In this document: in pieces, positions 38,801-48,048 of the stretch | How positions within the stretch are numbered: position 1 is the first letter of the stretch | Layout: the number at the start of each line of letters is the position of its first letter | From: Capitulum mitella | Taxonomy: Eukaryota > Arthropoda > Thecostraca > Pollicipedomorpha > Pollicipedidae | Direction of reading: 5' to 3' | Assembly (NCBI GenBank): GCA_030062745.1 | Contig: CP099848.1 | Location: 6,813,685-6,877,684 of the forward strand | DNA: 64,000 nucleotides | The notes under the pieces: model-generated | What the model was told of the DNA's origin: nothing | Seen by the model: the letters and a program-made list of their open reading frames with translations, nothing else | Database searches by the model: none | Program-made: the position numbers and the translations under genes

Positions 38801-41800
38801 GACAACTGCTGCTGAACGAATGGCTGTTTGTAAAAAAAAGTAAAAACGAAACAGAACTGTGACACAAAAGCACGCTCAAGGCAGGAGAAGCAAGTTCACG
38901 CTTGGACAAAGGAAGGAAAATGAAGGTTGTCCCGCTGCGCTCCCATGGCTTTAAACAGACTTCCCTGAAACATTTCAGAGCTAGTCCCAGGACGTTTCCT
39001 TATCAATGACATTTTTTACTTTTTTATAATGTGCCAATATACCAATTGTTAATGTTTTGAAGATCTGAGAGTGACGATAGTGTATGTCTTTGCGTGTATG
39101 TTTTAGTGCTTAGCCATGTTATCCTTCCACTGTTAACCATGTTCTTCGGTGTTGTATAGCAACCACCGCGGTGGACGGTCCAGCGATAGTAATGCAATAC
39201 AATGCAATACCACGCCGTACGCCTGTCGTTTCGGTCCGTAATGGCACAGCCAAGGCGGCCAGCCGAGCCTGAACTTCCCCTGTAGCCGGTAAGCCGCACT
39301 TCCGCCAGAGAGCCGCCTCGGCCGCGTAACGGGCCACATTTCCCACATAAAACGCCAACCGGGCGGCGGCAATACCGCGGATCCCCGGCCATGGCCAGTC
39401 GGAGGAGCGGAAACGACCCCCCTCCCCCCACGCCATTATCCCCCGCCGCTATTGCCGGTCACAGTCGCCGCCGGGGGAGGCCGCTATTGTGTCTGCGACG
39501 CCGAGAAACGCGTACCTGGATAAAACACAGACGCGCGCGGAATAAATCGCAGCGCTGCGAACAATGCCGCCAGCTGATTGTTTTAGAACTCCTCACGAGC
39601 GGACGCCATGCGCAGCGGGCTTCGATCAATGATTTCAGGCGGCGCTAGCTTGGAAGCCAAATGCATGCGACGAGAGTGGAGAGCCTGTTTTCCCTTGCGG
39701 AAAATTACAACGGCGGACGAAGGTAATCTGAGTTAATGCTAGAGTAGGCGTTGATTCTGCCTGCGAGTGATCAGCTGGATATTTGGCAGCTAGCTTGGGC
39801 AAGGAGTAATTGCGTAGCTTGAGGGTCGTCCTTCCTGGCACTGTCGACCATTTGCGATCACCGTTGGAACAACGGAATGGCAAACAGCTGAATGGTGTAT
39901 TTGACAGAAAAAAACTTGGTGCCGACAGATCATTTATGGAAGCTTCTGAGCAGCCTGGAATGCAAACAAGTTCCCTCAGTTCAACAGCGTTTCTGGAAAG
40001 AGAAGATCACGGACAACTGGAAGGAGCATACGTACTTGTGGAAAGCCGCCTGCCTAACGATTCATTTCATGTGCTCGACGAATTACGGGATGCAATGTTT
40101 CTAAAAGATTCAGGCCGTTTTTTGCGCCCAGGTAAACGACCGTTTCCTGGAAACGCAAATAAAAAACACGTTCAGCGATGAAACTCGAAAAGCGTGGCAT
40201 GAAACAGACCGCTTTTGATGATTTTCTGCAAGTGAGATGACAGCGACATAAACTGTTCCCAAAAACTTCATTCTGTCACATTTATGAGTTTCAAGATACT
40301 TTCCAGTTATAGTTCAACATATTGCAAGGCGCATTCTGATGCATTAGACGTGATGAAAACGCGAATGCCGGTGGGCTAATGCCACACAAAAGCATTTAAA
40401 GTGCCGGGGGTGTTCGTATTGTGCTCCCCTGCGTAATAACTGAGGCATGCCTGAAATATTGATCGTAGGCGTACTCCATTAGTGCGAAAATAAACCCTCG
40501 TGCTGCGGAAAATTATCTCTAGCTATTGGCCTCTTTATTACCTCGTAAATAGACAGGTGCAGGGAGGCTGTTATAGTGTTTCATTTGGCGTCGCATGCAC
40601 CAGACAAGCAGCAACAGCGTACAGCTGCAGGCTGCGTCAAAATTGCCGCAGCAGACAGCTGCCGGCTGCGCCAGAACTGCCACTACCACTGCCCACCAAC
40701 ACCGGGAGGGGAGAGTGGGGGGGGGCAGGGAATGGGGCGTTCTGCTGCGACCCAACGACCGCCAGCGTCACCGTCGACGTTTGCGTGTGCGATAACAAAG
40801 TTTTTCCGCCGTCCGTACCATTTTTGCGAGCGGCTAACAATACACGCGTCGCACCGAAATCATTATGGCCGTGTCCGACGCACGTGAGTCGATCACGGCG
40901 CGCCGGTGGGGAGCCGGCGGCGGGGGGTATCGAGTCCGACGCTGGCGGATCGACGGCAGCGACACGTGCCGGCCCCTCGCCGCCGCCGGCCGGGCCCGCG
41001 GCGGCCCGGCGGGACGACGATTGAGCTAATAAGGTCGCCTCGTTGCCGGAGTCCAGTTGGCTGTGAAACCCGGATCAGGGGGGCGCGCTGCCCGGCGTTG
41101 GCAACGAGCCCTCCCCACCACACACACAAATCTCGGGGGACGCAGGGTGTACCCGGGCACCGGTCCGGTCCAATCAGACACCCCCAGCGGGCACGGAGCT
41201 CAATCAGGTCCTGTCCGCTGTCGGCAGGCGGCCGCACTTCCCCGAGCGCCGTCACGTGGCAGCCCGCCCCCGAGCAAGCTCAGTTCTAGAGGGGATTACG
41301 GTGCTGGCAGGGTGATGTAGTAGCGCTCTAAGCTCTCTAATTCTCGCCGTCATCAGCCTCGGCTGCGCCCAGAAGAGGGGAGAAGGAGATTTCGGATTTT
41401 CAGGAGATTCCTTTTCATTCTCTTTCGCCATGTTCGTGGACTACGGAACGAAATTCGGCAGCGTCGATCAGTCCGTTGGTCTTCCTGCGATTTGAGCGTT
41501 GCGCCCCGGCTTCCTAGACGTTGGCTGCGGATATCTGGCGGCATCGGTGTGGGAGCGCTTTCAGAGTTGTTAGGGCCAGAGCTATCTCTCAGTAGTTACT
41601 TCCAAGCAACACCATAGAGCTTGTTGAATCATTGGAAGCTGGCAGGATCGCATCCAGGCTGTAATGGCAGCTGCCTTGCCTGCCCTATGGGCTGCTGCAC
41701 ACAATCCTATCAGGACGCTGGGGATCGGCCGCCGGCAGGAAACGCGGCGACATCAGAGCGCGCTGTCCGCACGCCCGGCCGGAGGCCCCGGAGGACAGTA

Positions 41801-44800
41801 AACACCGGTGCTGATCGATCTGTGCGGGGTAAAGACCCGGCCTCGACGCCAGGCGGCGCCTTTGTTTGACCGCGCCATCCCGGCCGAGTGTCCTTCCCCT
41901 GTTTGTCGCCTGCTGACCTCACCGGGACCAGGGTAGCTCGCGGCACAGCCCCGATCGAGTCCAGGCTCGTGAGGCATTTTCGTCGGCGCGCGGCTTGTGC
42001 GGACACGACAGACGGTTCTTCTTGACAGCCGGTGAAGATCTGACACGCCGTGCCGACCTGACATCCAATGCAGACCTGACAACCCGTGCAGACCTCCTGG
42101 CAGCCGGTGCAGACCTCATATCCCGAGCAGATCTCCTGGCAGCCGGTGCAGACGTCATATCCCGAGCAGATCTCCTGGCAGCCGGTGCAGACCTCATATC
42201 CCGTGCAGACCTCCTGGCAGCCGGTGCAGACCTCATATCCCGAGCAGATCTCCTGGCAGCCGGTGCAGACCTCATATCCCGAGCAGATCTCCTGGCAGCC
42301 GGTGCAGACGTCATATCCCGAGCAGATCTCCTGGCAGCCGGTGCAGACCTCATATCCCGTGCAGACCTCCTGGCAGCCGGTGCAGACCTCATATCCCGAG
42401 CAGACCTCCTGGCAGCCGGTACAGACGTCATATCCCGAGCAGATCTCCTGGCAGCCGGTGCAGACCTCATATCCCGAGCAGACCTCCTGGCAGCCGGTAC
42501 AGACGTCATATCCCGAGCAGACCTCCTGGTAGTCAGTGCAGACGTCATATCCCGTGCAGACCTCCTGGCAGCCCGTGCAGACCTCATATCCCGAGCAGAC
42601 CTCCTGGTAGTCAGTGCAGACCTCATATCCCGTGCAGACCTCCTCACAGACGCGCCGGACGTGGCGTAACGAACCCCACCGCCTGCGAGCGTGCGGCACC
42701 GCTGGCCGTTCTCGCCGGAGCAGTCATCGATCAGTGGAGGCCGGCCGCGGTGATACGTCATGGACGGTCGGCGGCGAGGAGGGGCGACGGTGCGGGGTCA
42801 CTGCACCGCCACCCCCTAGACTGGCCACTCACGTGGCGACTTCGGCACGACGCGTCAAATGAGACATGAGCGGAGACGTCAACGGAGCATATAGGTGTAA
42901 CAGCCCATACAGCAGACAGGGAGGCGGTCCTACTTTCACGGAGACTCTGAAATTGACTATGTAGCGCTGGAAGAAAAACTGTCTAAAATAAGCTCTCATA
43001 CTGCTAGCTTTGAAGACGCTCTTACACTGAGCTGACCGAAAGCATCCGACTAGGCGCTCACGGGCGACCTAAAGATGGCGCTTAAAACACGGTGCAGCAC
43101 GTCGTTCACCCTGCCGACGTCTCGCCTCGCTGCAGCCAACCGAGACGTGGACAGAAAGAGAACGGACGAGTCGTAATCAGCGCCACTGGGCCACAGCTCG
43201 AACGTCCCGCTCATCCGCCAGGGGCGCCGTCGTTCGGCTGCGGCGATCGATACTGAAAACAGGGCGACCCCGCAGGGACGGCCGCCGGCACTGGCAGCGA
43301 AGCAGGGCGTCCCTGCAGGGAGGGCCGCCGGCACTGGCAGCCGGCCGGCGACGGCCATGCGTCACCGATGACGCGGCTGGGGCGGAGGACGGTGCGGACA
43401 ATGCGGTCAGTTCGCCTCACCGACCGGGGCCTCTGCCCGAGCGGTCCTCCGCCGGGCGAGGGTGCGCCAACCGGCGATTGAGTTATCGCCCACCCCCTCC
43501 CTCCTGTCCGTTGGCCGTTACGCTGGCGATTGAATCAAGGCAACGGCGTTTGAAGAGCAGGACTTCCTTTGCGATTGACCTTGGTTTAGATTGCGACAGT
43601 GGACTATCACACTGTTACGTTGCTTGCGCATGTGCAAAACCACCCAAGCCGCCCATAACTGTCATCAATGCAAAGAGGACTGACTGATCCTTCAACATCC
43701 CGCCTTGGCCTTTAAGGTCCATGGTGCGTTACAGGGTACAGCACATGATCAAACCAGCGATAGCACCTTGCCCTCCCATCTCCATACCAATAGCTCTAAA
43801 ACAGTACCCTCAATATCGCTGACTGGTGGTGAGAAAGTGGGAAGCGTACTGTGTTGATGTAGTAGGCTTGGCTGAGGTTCATTAAACAGTGGTAGCTGGA
43901 GACGTTGGAGTAGCTAATGTAATTAACAAAACGTCCCCAGGACTGGTGTCGGCTTCAAAAACACGTACCATTATGGTAATGTGGCGTAAACTGCACATAA
44001 GCAGCGACGCGTCGGCGTTGCGCACGCAATGTAGAAAACACGGAAAACAGCACGTGAGCCTGATAAATATGGTTTTACACCATGGTACTGGAGACGAGAA
44101 AATTAAGAAAGCGTGGTAACGCAGACGCGCTTAGAATCTAAATTCACGGCATGGACAGAGTAAAAGAACCAAATACTCGGTGCGGTACCTAAAAAGCGTC
44201 GATTCCAAGCACCAATGCCACGCCTCAGCGACCAACTCATCGGATCTGCTTTCAACTGAGCACCGCTCATACTGTACCCCACTGGCAGGTCCACGGGGGA
44301 GGACTGCCGGGACCATACTGCCCCCCTTGTGTTGGGGAAGGGACCGATGTCTTTTACCCCTCCCCTTCGAACGGAAAAGTGCAGATATTTTATTTTCCAG
44401 ACATTTCTGTTAAAAATGCATGCTAATTTTCGAAAATGGCAAAAGAAAATGGCCGAAATCTGGGGAGACATCAACATTTTCGGGCAGGTTAAGGGTTAAG
44501 TTACACGCATGATGGTTTGGCGCCCTATTTGCACAAGGCCTGGATCCATCCTTGCTGTGCACTCCGTTAGGGATCAGGCTCCGTCAGTCTGCCCCAGTCT
44601 GAGCGGGACACTGGCTCCGTCCGCGGGCCCGCCGGCGGCGGCAGTCAACCCTCCAGTCTGCCCCAGTCTGAGCGGGAGACTGGTTCCGTCTGCGCGCCGG
44701 CCGGCGGCGGCGGTCGGCCGGTCACCAGGGCGGCGCCGCCCACTGGAACGGCCCTGTGCCCGGTCGGCGTCCGAGCCGGCCGACCGACCGCCCCCAGCCG

Positions 44801-47800
44801 GCCGGCTATTGATTTTCCGCGAGGGGGCCGTCATGCGAACTGCGGGGGGGCGGCCAGAGTGGGAGCGACTTAGTACCTGAGCCGTGCTCGGCCGGTGTGA
44901 CATTCTGGTCCCGTCCGGAGGTGGCGTGGGTGGCCGCGTAGGAGTATTGGAGACGTCTCCGGGCTTCAGTATTCATGGGTCGACTGGAGGAAACCGGCGG
45001 CGGGTAGCCGTATCTGCACCACTTCAAGCCGGCATTGCCCTTATAATGCGGGATAAAACAACAAGTCCTTATAGTAGTTTATTGGCATTTTTATGTTTTC
45101 TTTCTCTTGGCTGGGCGTGCCGCGACCATTCTTTGCATGTTTCGGTATCAAAGTACGGTGCCGTTGTTGGGTCTGAGGGCGGGGCACTCCTGGCTGCCTG
45201 TTCATGGGTGACGGCTGATAAAAAAGTGGAATTAACTAACAGCGTTACATGCGAACAAGGTCGATTCGAGCTGTATGACAAAAAGGTGACGTATACATCT
45301 TGCCAATACTGCATGAACTGGCCACTGGCATAGAACGCTGCTCATCATAAACGGCACCCAGACTGCACTATAGTTACAATTGGCCGTGCCAGTTAGCACA
45401 ACCGATCCAGCTCTCAGGGGGATCGAGCTCTGGATTTTCCAATTAGCGCCTTCTCGCCTCCTGAGAGTCTGGGAGAGAAGCGGTCTCGGCGGATTTCAAC
45501 GCTCCGCCGACTGGCGCGCCGCCGGCCGTTAGCGTTTCGCCGCCGTCGCGCCTGTGGGAAGTTCCGCCGCCAAAATCGGCGGAAACGCGCCGCGGAAATC
45601 GGCCTGGTCGAGACACCGCAACCTGACCGGGTGGCCATTGGTGTGAATCGCAGCGTCGGCAGAGTAACGGTGCCGGGTCCGGGGCACCGTGCGGCGCGAG
45701 AGCAACGTGGCGCACGTGATGGCCGCCCCTCCTCGCCCAGTCGCGTCTGTGCTGAAGGTTTGGGCTCGGCGCGGCGGCTTGGTTGAATCGGAGGGCGGAG
45801 GTCATGTTTCGACTCGGCTTCTGTTGGGATTTCTACCAATGAGCATCACTGTGCGGATGCATGGTCCTTTGGGTGCCTGTCGTATCCTCTCGCGCCGTGA
45901 CCGTTCGTACCCTGACTGCAATCAGTGCCGTGTTAGACACCAAACTGTATGACGTTTCCGAAGGTTCAGAGAGTCGCCAACCAACTCTTACTGCGCGAAG
46001 GTTCTTTTTCATTAGGGGTCTAAGGGAAAGAAGCACGAAAATAAATATTTAGAGCAGGCGCACATTGGTTACAAACGGCGTCGTGTGATCGATGGCTCAT
46101 GTGGTAGAGCACTGGTGTTCACCGCGGCAGGGTGGATTCGAAACGCTTCGGCGCTCGATATTCGGTCTCAGGGTTAGCTGGCAGTTTGCCAGGAGAGGGC
46201 CGAACTGACAACCACACGACAACATCTTTCATGTTCACATCGTGTAATTTTCGTCACCAAATCAGTCATCAACCTGGAATCACGCGATTGGGCGTGGGAT
46301 TCAGTCAAGACAATAAGCTGAGTTTACCACGGCTTCTGGTCTCGAACATTCCAAGCCAAGCACAGGTGAAACAACCAAACCAATCATGTGCAGCTTGTAG
46401 TGGCTATCGCGGCGCCGTACAACATCTGTCCTCCTAAAAATTTACAATATCCCAGGCTCCAAAACATCTGCAACCCAGAGGCGTCACTGTACGGCCTCTT
46501 CCGCCCGTGTGCGGTTCGCCCGCAGTATGGTCAGCCGCGATCCATACCGGTCAGCCCACAAAGAGCCATGCCTGACCGTGACGGGACCCAGCTGGCGGTG
46601 GCGTGCAGCTGCCTAGCCGGGCCGGCCATGCCTGCATGCATCACCGCACTGCATCGAAGAGCAACTGCACCGTCACGTCCTGCCGTACTCGCCAGCAGAC
46701 GGTGTCAGTGGCAGGCGTGCAGCAGTCCACAGGGCAGGCAGGGCGACGGCCCCGCCAACTAGGCGGCGGCCCTAACCAAAAATAATTATAACATTAGTTT
46801 TGTGGTGTTCCATGGGAAGAAATCCCCGAAAAAAACTGCTCTGGTCCCACCAACTTTGAAAACGTTCCTACACTAATGGTCAGCGATTAACAGTAAGATA
46901 CTTCAGTCCTGGTTCGGACTGAGTTTAAATGAGCATGAGAGGGCCTCCTGATTACCCAGCCTGACACAGTTTCACCACGGACTTCCGAATCCATAAGGCC
47001 TCGAGTCTAACCCTTCGCGCCGTTGTGCAGCTGGTTCCGGACCGCGGCCACGCCGCTCTGTGTGAATCAGGCGCGAACCTTCACGCGTCCGCTGACGGCT
47101 CCCGAGCCATTCACAGATCCGCATACCTTCCGCGACGAAATAACCGCTTCGCTGAATCACGACGGCGCCGCGGAACGCGCGCGAAATTTGCCGGAATGTT
47201 TTCGGGAGGCCGGCGGGCGCGTCCTGCGCCGGGCCGCGACGCTGGTGAGTCTGTGAATGAACACCTCTGACGCGCCGGCCGGTCTGGCGGACCGGGCCGG
47301 CCGGGCCGACCGCCCGGTTGGCCGGCACCCGGCCCGTGCACGGCGGCGCGTTTCTCGGCTACGCTCAAGGTGATCCGCTGCCGGCGGGCACGAGCTGCTG
47401 CCCAGCCGGCCGGCCGGCTGGCGCCGCCCCGTTTAAACGCGGGAGCCGGGGCAGGCCCGCCGGCCGAGGCAGGAGGGGCCCCGACCGCCGGGGACGGAGC
47501 TCGCCGCCGTACCGCCGCCGCGCCGTGTGCCGGGAAGGACGGGGCCGGAGGAGCGGTCTGTCATTCCGGGGCGGCGGTCCGGAGCTAGGAGAGCTCGCGT
47601 AACGCTCAGCTACCTGCCGATCTCCGTCCGTCAGTGCCCGCGAAGAGAGCAGTACAATCCGACGATCTTGTTCTCTCGAGACCACGGTGAACCGGCCGCA
47701 GCGGCGTACGACTGCAGCGCATACGATTGCCGGAGAGCTGCTGCTCAACGTATGACAGAAGACAACATCCCTGTTGAAATGCACGAAGCGGCGCTTGGGT

Positions 47801-48048
47801 GTTTTCAAAAGGAAAACGGAAGAGGCGGGGAAAATTCCGTTCACGCACATCAGACCTCGACTCGCGTGGTCTCTCCTCTGTCAGCAGGCTCCGGCGACTT
47901 TAACTGCCGCCAGCGGGGTTCGATCCGCAACCTCGCCGCTTCGACTCACCTCCGACAGCTGAGGGCGCTCGGCGATCAGATCGTACACGCTCTTGCTCTC
48001 GGCGGCGGCCAGGCAGGCCGCCAGCACTAGGCACCGCCAGGCTCGCAT
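12535..48048 (-). CDS. Fas1: Fasciclin 1: four-FAS1-domain cell-adhesion protein, 13 coding exons
   Basis: Exons in transcript order: 48048-47950, 27989-27851, 21805-21618, 21181-21051, 20557-20461, 19633-19456, 18178-18018, 17516-17374, 16888-16780, 15204-14981, 14682-14520, 14066-13925 and 12959 to the 3' end. All junctions are GT-AG with matching phases. The product has a signal peptide (MRAWRCLVLAACLAAAES), then FAS1 domains at about residues 20-165, 166-330, 332-480 and 490-635. Hallmarks include ILHIIDEVLEP, HTYFIPVDEGF, GVVHVIDKLLGVPY and VECTNGYIHVID, which match insect Fasciclin 1 domain by domain. N-x-T sites lie in domain 3. Drosophila Fas1 is a GPI-anchored homophilic adhesion molecule of growing axons. 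The hydrophobic tail here fits a GPI signal, but in the frame as read the ORF runs on to a TGA at 12537-12535; see findings for the tail. Confidence 0.93.
12960..13924 (-). other. Fas1 intron 12
   Basis: Mostly AT-rich. A B-box-like GGTTCAAAC at about 13660 hints at a worn tRNA-derived SINE, but no A box was convincing. Nothing else seen. Confidence 0.4.
13925..14066 (-). CDS. Fas1: Fas1 exon 12: FAS1 domain 4
   Basis: Acceptor CACTGCAG, donor GTAGGC, phase 1. Encodes ILERHLISGHAYDIDDLV, the H-box region of domain 4. Confidence 0.9.
14520..14682 (-). CDS. Fas1: Fas1 exon 11: start of FAS1 domain 4
   Basis: Acceptor CCGAACAG, donor GTCAGT, ends phase 0. Encodes RKFTMFVPSNAAWEKV and AHKSLFSGKASYQ. 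Confidence 0.9.
14981..15204 (-). CDS. Fas1: Fas1 exon 10: end of FAS1 domain 3
   Basis: Acceptor GTTTCCAG, donor GTCAGG, phase 2. Encodes TMTVEGGGTNATVVIADVV and DGVVHVIDKLLGVPY. N-Q-T and N-A-T are potential N-glycosylation sites. Confidence 0.93.
15205..16779 (-). other. Fas1 intron 9
   Basis: Holds a pyrimidine/CCTG minisatellite at 16430-16745; the remainder is AT-rich with no recognised feature. Confidence 0.6.
16430..16745. repeat. CCTG/CCGTTCC minisatellite
   Basis: Roughly 20 copies of imperfect 10-15 base units such as CCTGCCGGTCCTGTCC and CCGTTCCCAT. It ends about 35 bases from the Fas1 exon 9 donor. Confidence 0.85.
16780..16888 (-). CDS. Fas1: Fas1 exon 9: FAS1 domain 3
   Basis: Acceptor TCTGGCAG, donor GTCAGT, ends phase 0. 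Encodes LSPQKLRSLLNLHLVREKV, the helical H-box segment of domain 3. Confidence 0.9.
17374..17516 (-). CDS. Fas1: Fas1 exon 8: start of FAS1 domain 3
   Basis: Acceptor TTGTTGCAG, donor GTGAGC, phase 2. Encodes RFFEFFSLLENHATDFLD...VTIFIPSNEAFYTV, box 1 of domain 3. Confidence 0.9.
18018..18178 (-). CDS. Fas1: Fas1 exon 7: end of FAS1 domain 2
   Basis: Acceptor ACTCTCAG, donor GTACGG, ends phase 0. Encodes TTLVGDAVHQAGSV...NGVIHIIRKPLMIMEST, the box 2 region of domain 2 and very close to the family pattern. Confidence 0.93.
18179..19455 (-). other. Fas1 intron 6
   Basis: AT-rich, 1.28 kb. No repeat family, exon or RNA gene recognised. Confidence 0.5.
19456..19633 (-). CDS. Fas1: Fas1 exon 6: FAS1 domain 2
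   Basis: Acceptor CCTGCACAG, donor GTAAGC, phase 1. Encodes VVDGHMIPDKVLFTRFM...DMLKVTIQLRDQ, the middle of domain 2. Confidence 0.92.
19634..20460 (-). other. Fas1 intron 5 with GC-rich island
   Basis: A GC-rich block at about 19800-20160 includes a 14-base C run at 20082-20095. Long open frames on both strands here reflect GC content and match no family I know. Confidence 0.5.
20461..20557 (-). CDS. Fas1: Fas1 exon 5: start of FAS1 domain 2
   Basis: Acceptor CATTACAG, donor GTGAGT, ends phase 0. Encodes KFYEKVQQLEK...YHTYFIPVDEGFD, a variant box 1 in which TVFAPTNEAF becomes TYFIPVDEGF, as in insect Fas1. Confidence 0.9.
21051..21181 (-). CDS. Fas1: Fas1 exon 4: end of FAS1 domain 1
   Basis: Acceptor GTGTTTCAG, donor GTGAGC, phase 2. 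Encodes ILHIIDEVLEP (FAS1 box 2) and the linker SALELLENSAKYNLAG leading into domain 2. Confidence 0.92.
21618..21805 (-). CDS. Fas1: Fas1 exon 3: FAS1 domain 1
   Basis: Acceptor CGCAG, donor GTGAGT, ends phase 0. Encodes VNLALPTDRL...YIFLNNARIVSSDLKAVS, the strand region before box 2 of domain 1. Confidence 0.9.
22183..22291. mobile_element. Candidate short MITE with GGCGTAGGA ends
   Basis: The left end CAGTGGCGTAGGA and the inverted right end TCCTACGCCTG enclose about 110 bases. No matching 8-base target duplication is visible, so the class (hAT-like) is only suggested. Confidence 0.35.
23068..23150 (+). repeat. tRNA-like SINE head or tRNA pseudogene
   Basis: ATAGCGCAGTATGCGACG resembles a pol III A box, and GGTTCGAATCC, 40 bases on, is a perfect B box. 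The spacing fits a tRNA. The acceptor ends pair imperfectly and the anticodon stem is poor, so a functional tRNA is unlikely; the start resembles tRNA-Met. Confidence 0.6.
23322..24945. mobile_element. Foldback element with ~500-bp inverted arms
   Basis: The arm at 23322-23835 is repeated in inverted orientation at about 24435-24945. Shared landmarks include AACACGTCGCTGAG near the outer ends, GCCGAAGCATCGGAGCTGTT, and GCATTGCATGATTTATGG at the inner side. Arms are about 85 percent alike. The 600-base spacer has a TA microsatellite and a 101-codon minus-strand open frame (24199-23894) of unknown identity. It is a foldback-type non-autonomous DNA transposon; superfamily unassigned. Confidence 0.85.
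24320..24385. repeat. TA/GATA microsatellite
   Basis: (TA)n followed by TATGTA and GATATA variants, in the spacer of the foldback element. Confidence 0.95.
25051..26270 (+). mobile_element. Penelope-like retroelement, 5'-truncated, with inverted flanking repeats
   Basis: From about 25442 the plus strand encodes the end of a Penelope-type reverse transcriptase: GGKCLNACREYPWRYKTSVI, then FGRVRQILVNNGFSNRDI (thumb). Next, with frameshifts, come YRSYMASAYKVDERI, TSNILIKNSTTYKADKLKYT and IGVTTVLSRRLTI, the linker and GIY-YIG endonuclease start. The catalytic RT core is missing. A 150-base sequence at 25051-25200 reappears inverted at 26120-26270, like the inverted pLTRs often flanking Penelope copies. 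Stops and shifts show it is inactive. Confidence 0.85.
25442..26100 (+). pseudogene. Penelope-like RT thumb/linker/GIY-YIG remnant
   Basis: The first 92 codons are open (25442-25720). After that, similarity passes through at least two frame changes up to the IGVTTVLSRRLT endonuclease motif at about 26025-26060. No intact catalytic domain remains. Confidence 0.85.
26360..26450. repeat. TTA-rich microsatellite
   Basis: Irregular (TTA)n/(TTAT)n tract just beyond the Penelope-like copy; simple sequence. Confidence 0.85.
26742..26798. repeat. CA/TA microsatellite
   Basis: (CA)n at 26742-26760 followed by (TA)n to 26798. Confidence 0.97.
26800..27850 (-). other. Fas1 intron 2, exon-proximal part
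   Basis: Nothing recognised. A moderately GC-rich patch at 27180-27560 has long open frames on both strands with no family resemblance. Confidence 0.5.
27851..27989 (-). CDS. Fas1: Fas1 exon 2: FAS1 domain 1
   Basis: The acceptor AG follows TTTTCC; the donor is GTAAGT, phase 1. It encodes FLALVKSD...GTVFAPTNEAMAKY..LLKYHMG, the FAS1 box-1 motif (TVFAPTNEA). It is joined to exon 1 across an intron of about 20 kb. Confidence 0.9.
38090..38290 (+). repeat. tRNA-derived SINE-like element
   Basis: CTCGGCAGAGCTGTTGG resembles an A box and GGTCCTCCGTTCCAATCCC a worn B box at tRNA spacing. A pyrimidine-rich body follows to about 38290. Confidence 0.4.
38433..38445. repeat. Poly-G run
   Basis: Thirteen consecutive G residues on the plus strand at the start of a GC-rich island. 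Confidence 0.95.
42068..42655. repeat. 39-bp minisatellite, 14 copies
   Basis: The unit contains CAGCCGGTGCAGACCTCATA and TCCCGAGCAGACCTCCTGG. Variant positions (GACCTC/GACGTC, GAG/GTG, GATCTC/GACCTC) are shuffled among copies. The length is a multiple of three with no stops, so most frames are open. In one minus frame it reads as a 13-residue unit with Cys every three to six residues (VCTGCQEVCSGYE). Substitutions fall at all three codon positions, which gives no sign of coding constraint. Confidence 0.95.
45046..45333 (+). CDS. Possible small secreted protein ORF (95 aa), unconfirmed
   Basis: An ATG at 45046 opens a frame with a signal-peptide-like start (SSLLAFLCFLSLGWA) and a short Cys-containing body (AACSW, VTCEQGRF, TSCQYC), stopping at 45331-45333. 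It lies antisense in Fas1 intron 1. I recognise no family, and an open frame of this length can occur by chance here. Not a confident gene. Confidence 0.15.
   Translation: MRDKTTSPYSSLLAFLCFLSLGWACRDHSLHVSVSKYGAVVGSEGGALLAACSWVTADKKVELTNSVTCEQGRFELYDKKVTYTSCQYCMNWPLA
46085..46165 (+). repeat. tRNA-like SINE head
   Basis: GATGGCTCATGTGGTAGAGC fits a pol III A box, and GGTGGATTCGAAACGC, 30 bases on, a B box. It is likely the tRNA-derived head of a SINE; the 3' body is not delimited. Confidence 0.5.
47950..48048 (-). CDS. Fas1: Fas1 exon 1: start codon, signal peptide, start of FAS1 domain 1
   Basis: The ATG at 48048-48046 is followed by a hydrophobic signal peptide and SVYDLIAERPQLSE, the opening helix of a FAS1 domain. 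The donor GTGAGT follows at 47949, phase 0. An in-frame GTG upstream is not needed. The exon lies in a GC-rich stretch suited to a promoter region. Confidence 0.85.

Larger units (their letters stand above)
27990..47949 (-). other. Fas1 intron 1 (about 20 kb) with GC-rich islands
   Basis: No exon was recognised inside. GC-rich islands of 300-700 bases lie near 28250-28500, 29240-29760, 30540-31070, 33080-33760, 37500-37850, 38350-38650, 39150-39500, 40640-41330, 43050-43480, 44570-44960, 45430-45800 and 46990-47600, separated by AT-rich stretches. Their long open frames exist on both strands and match no known domain. Regulatory or promoter roles are possible but unproven. SINE-like pieces, a minisatellite and one small open frame are listed separately. 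Confidence 0.6.

Noticed and set aside
39810-40181. Two overlapping plus-strand ORFs (123 and 70 aa) suggestive of a transposon protein
   Set aside because: No recognisable motif in either frame and no flanking repeats.
41710-42699. 329-aa minus-strand ORF with Cys repeats as a real gene
   Set aside because: It is produced by the 39-bp minisatellite. Four frames are open across it, and substitutions hit all codon positions. No family, start context or splice partner.
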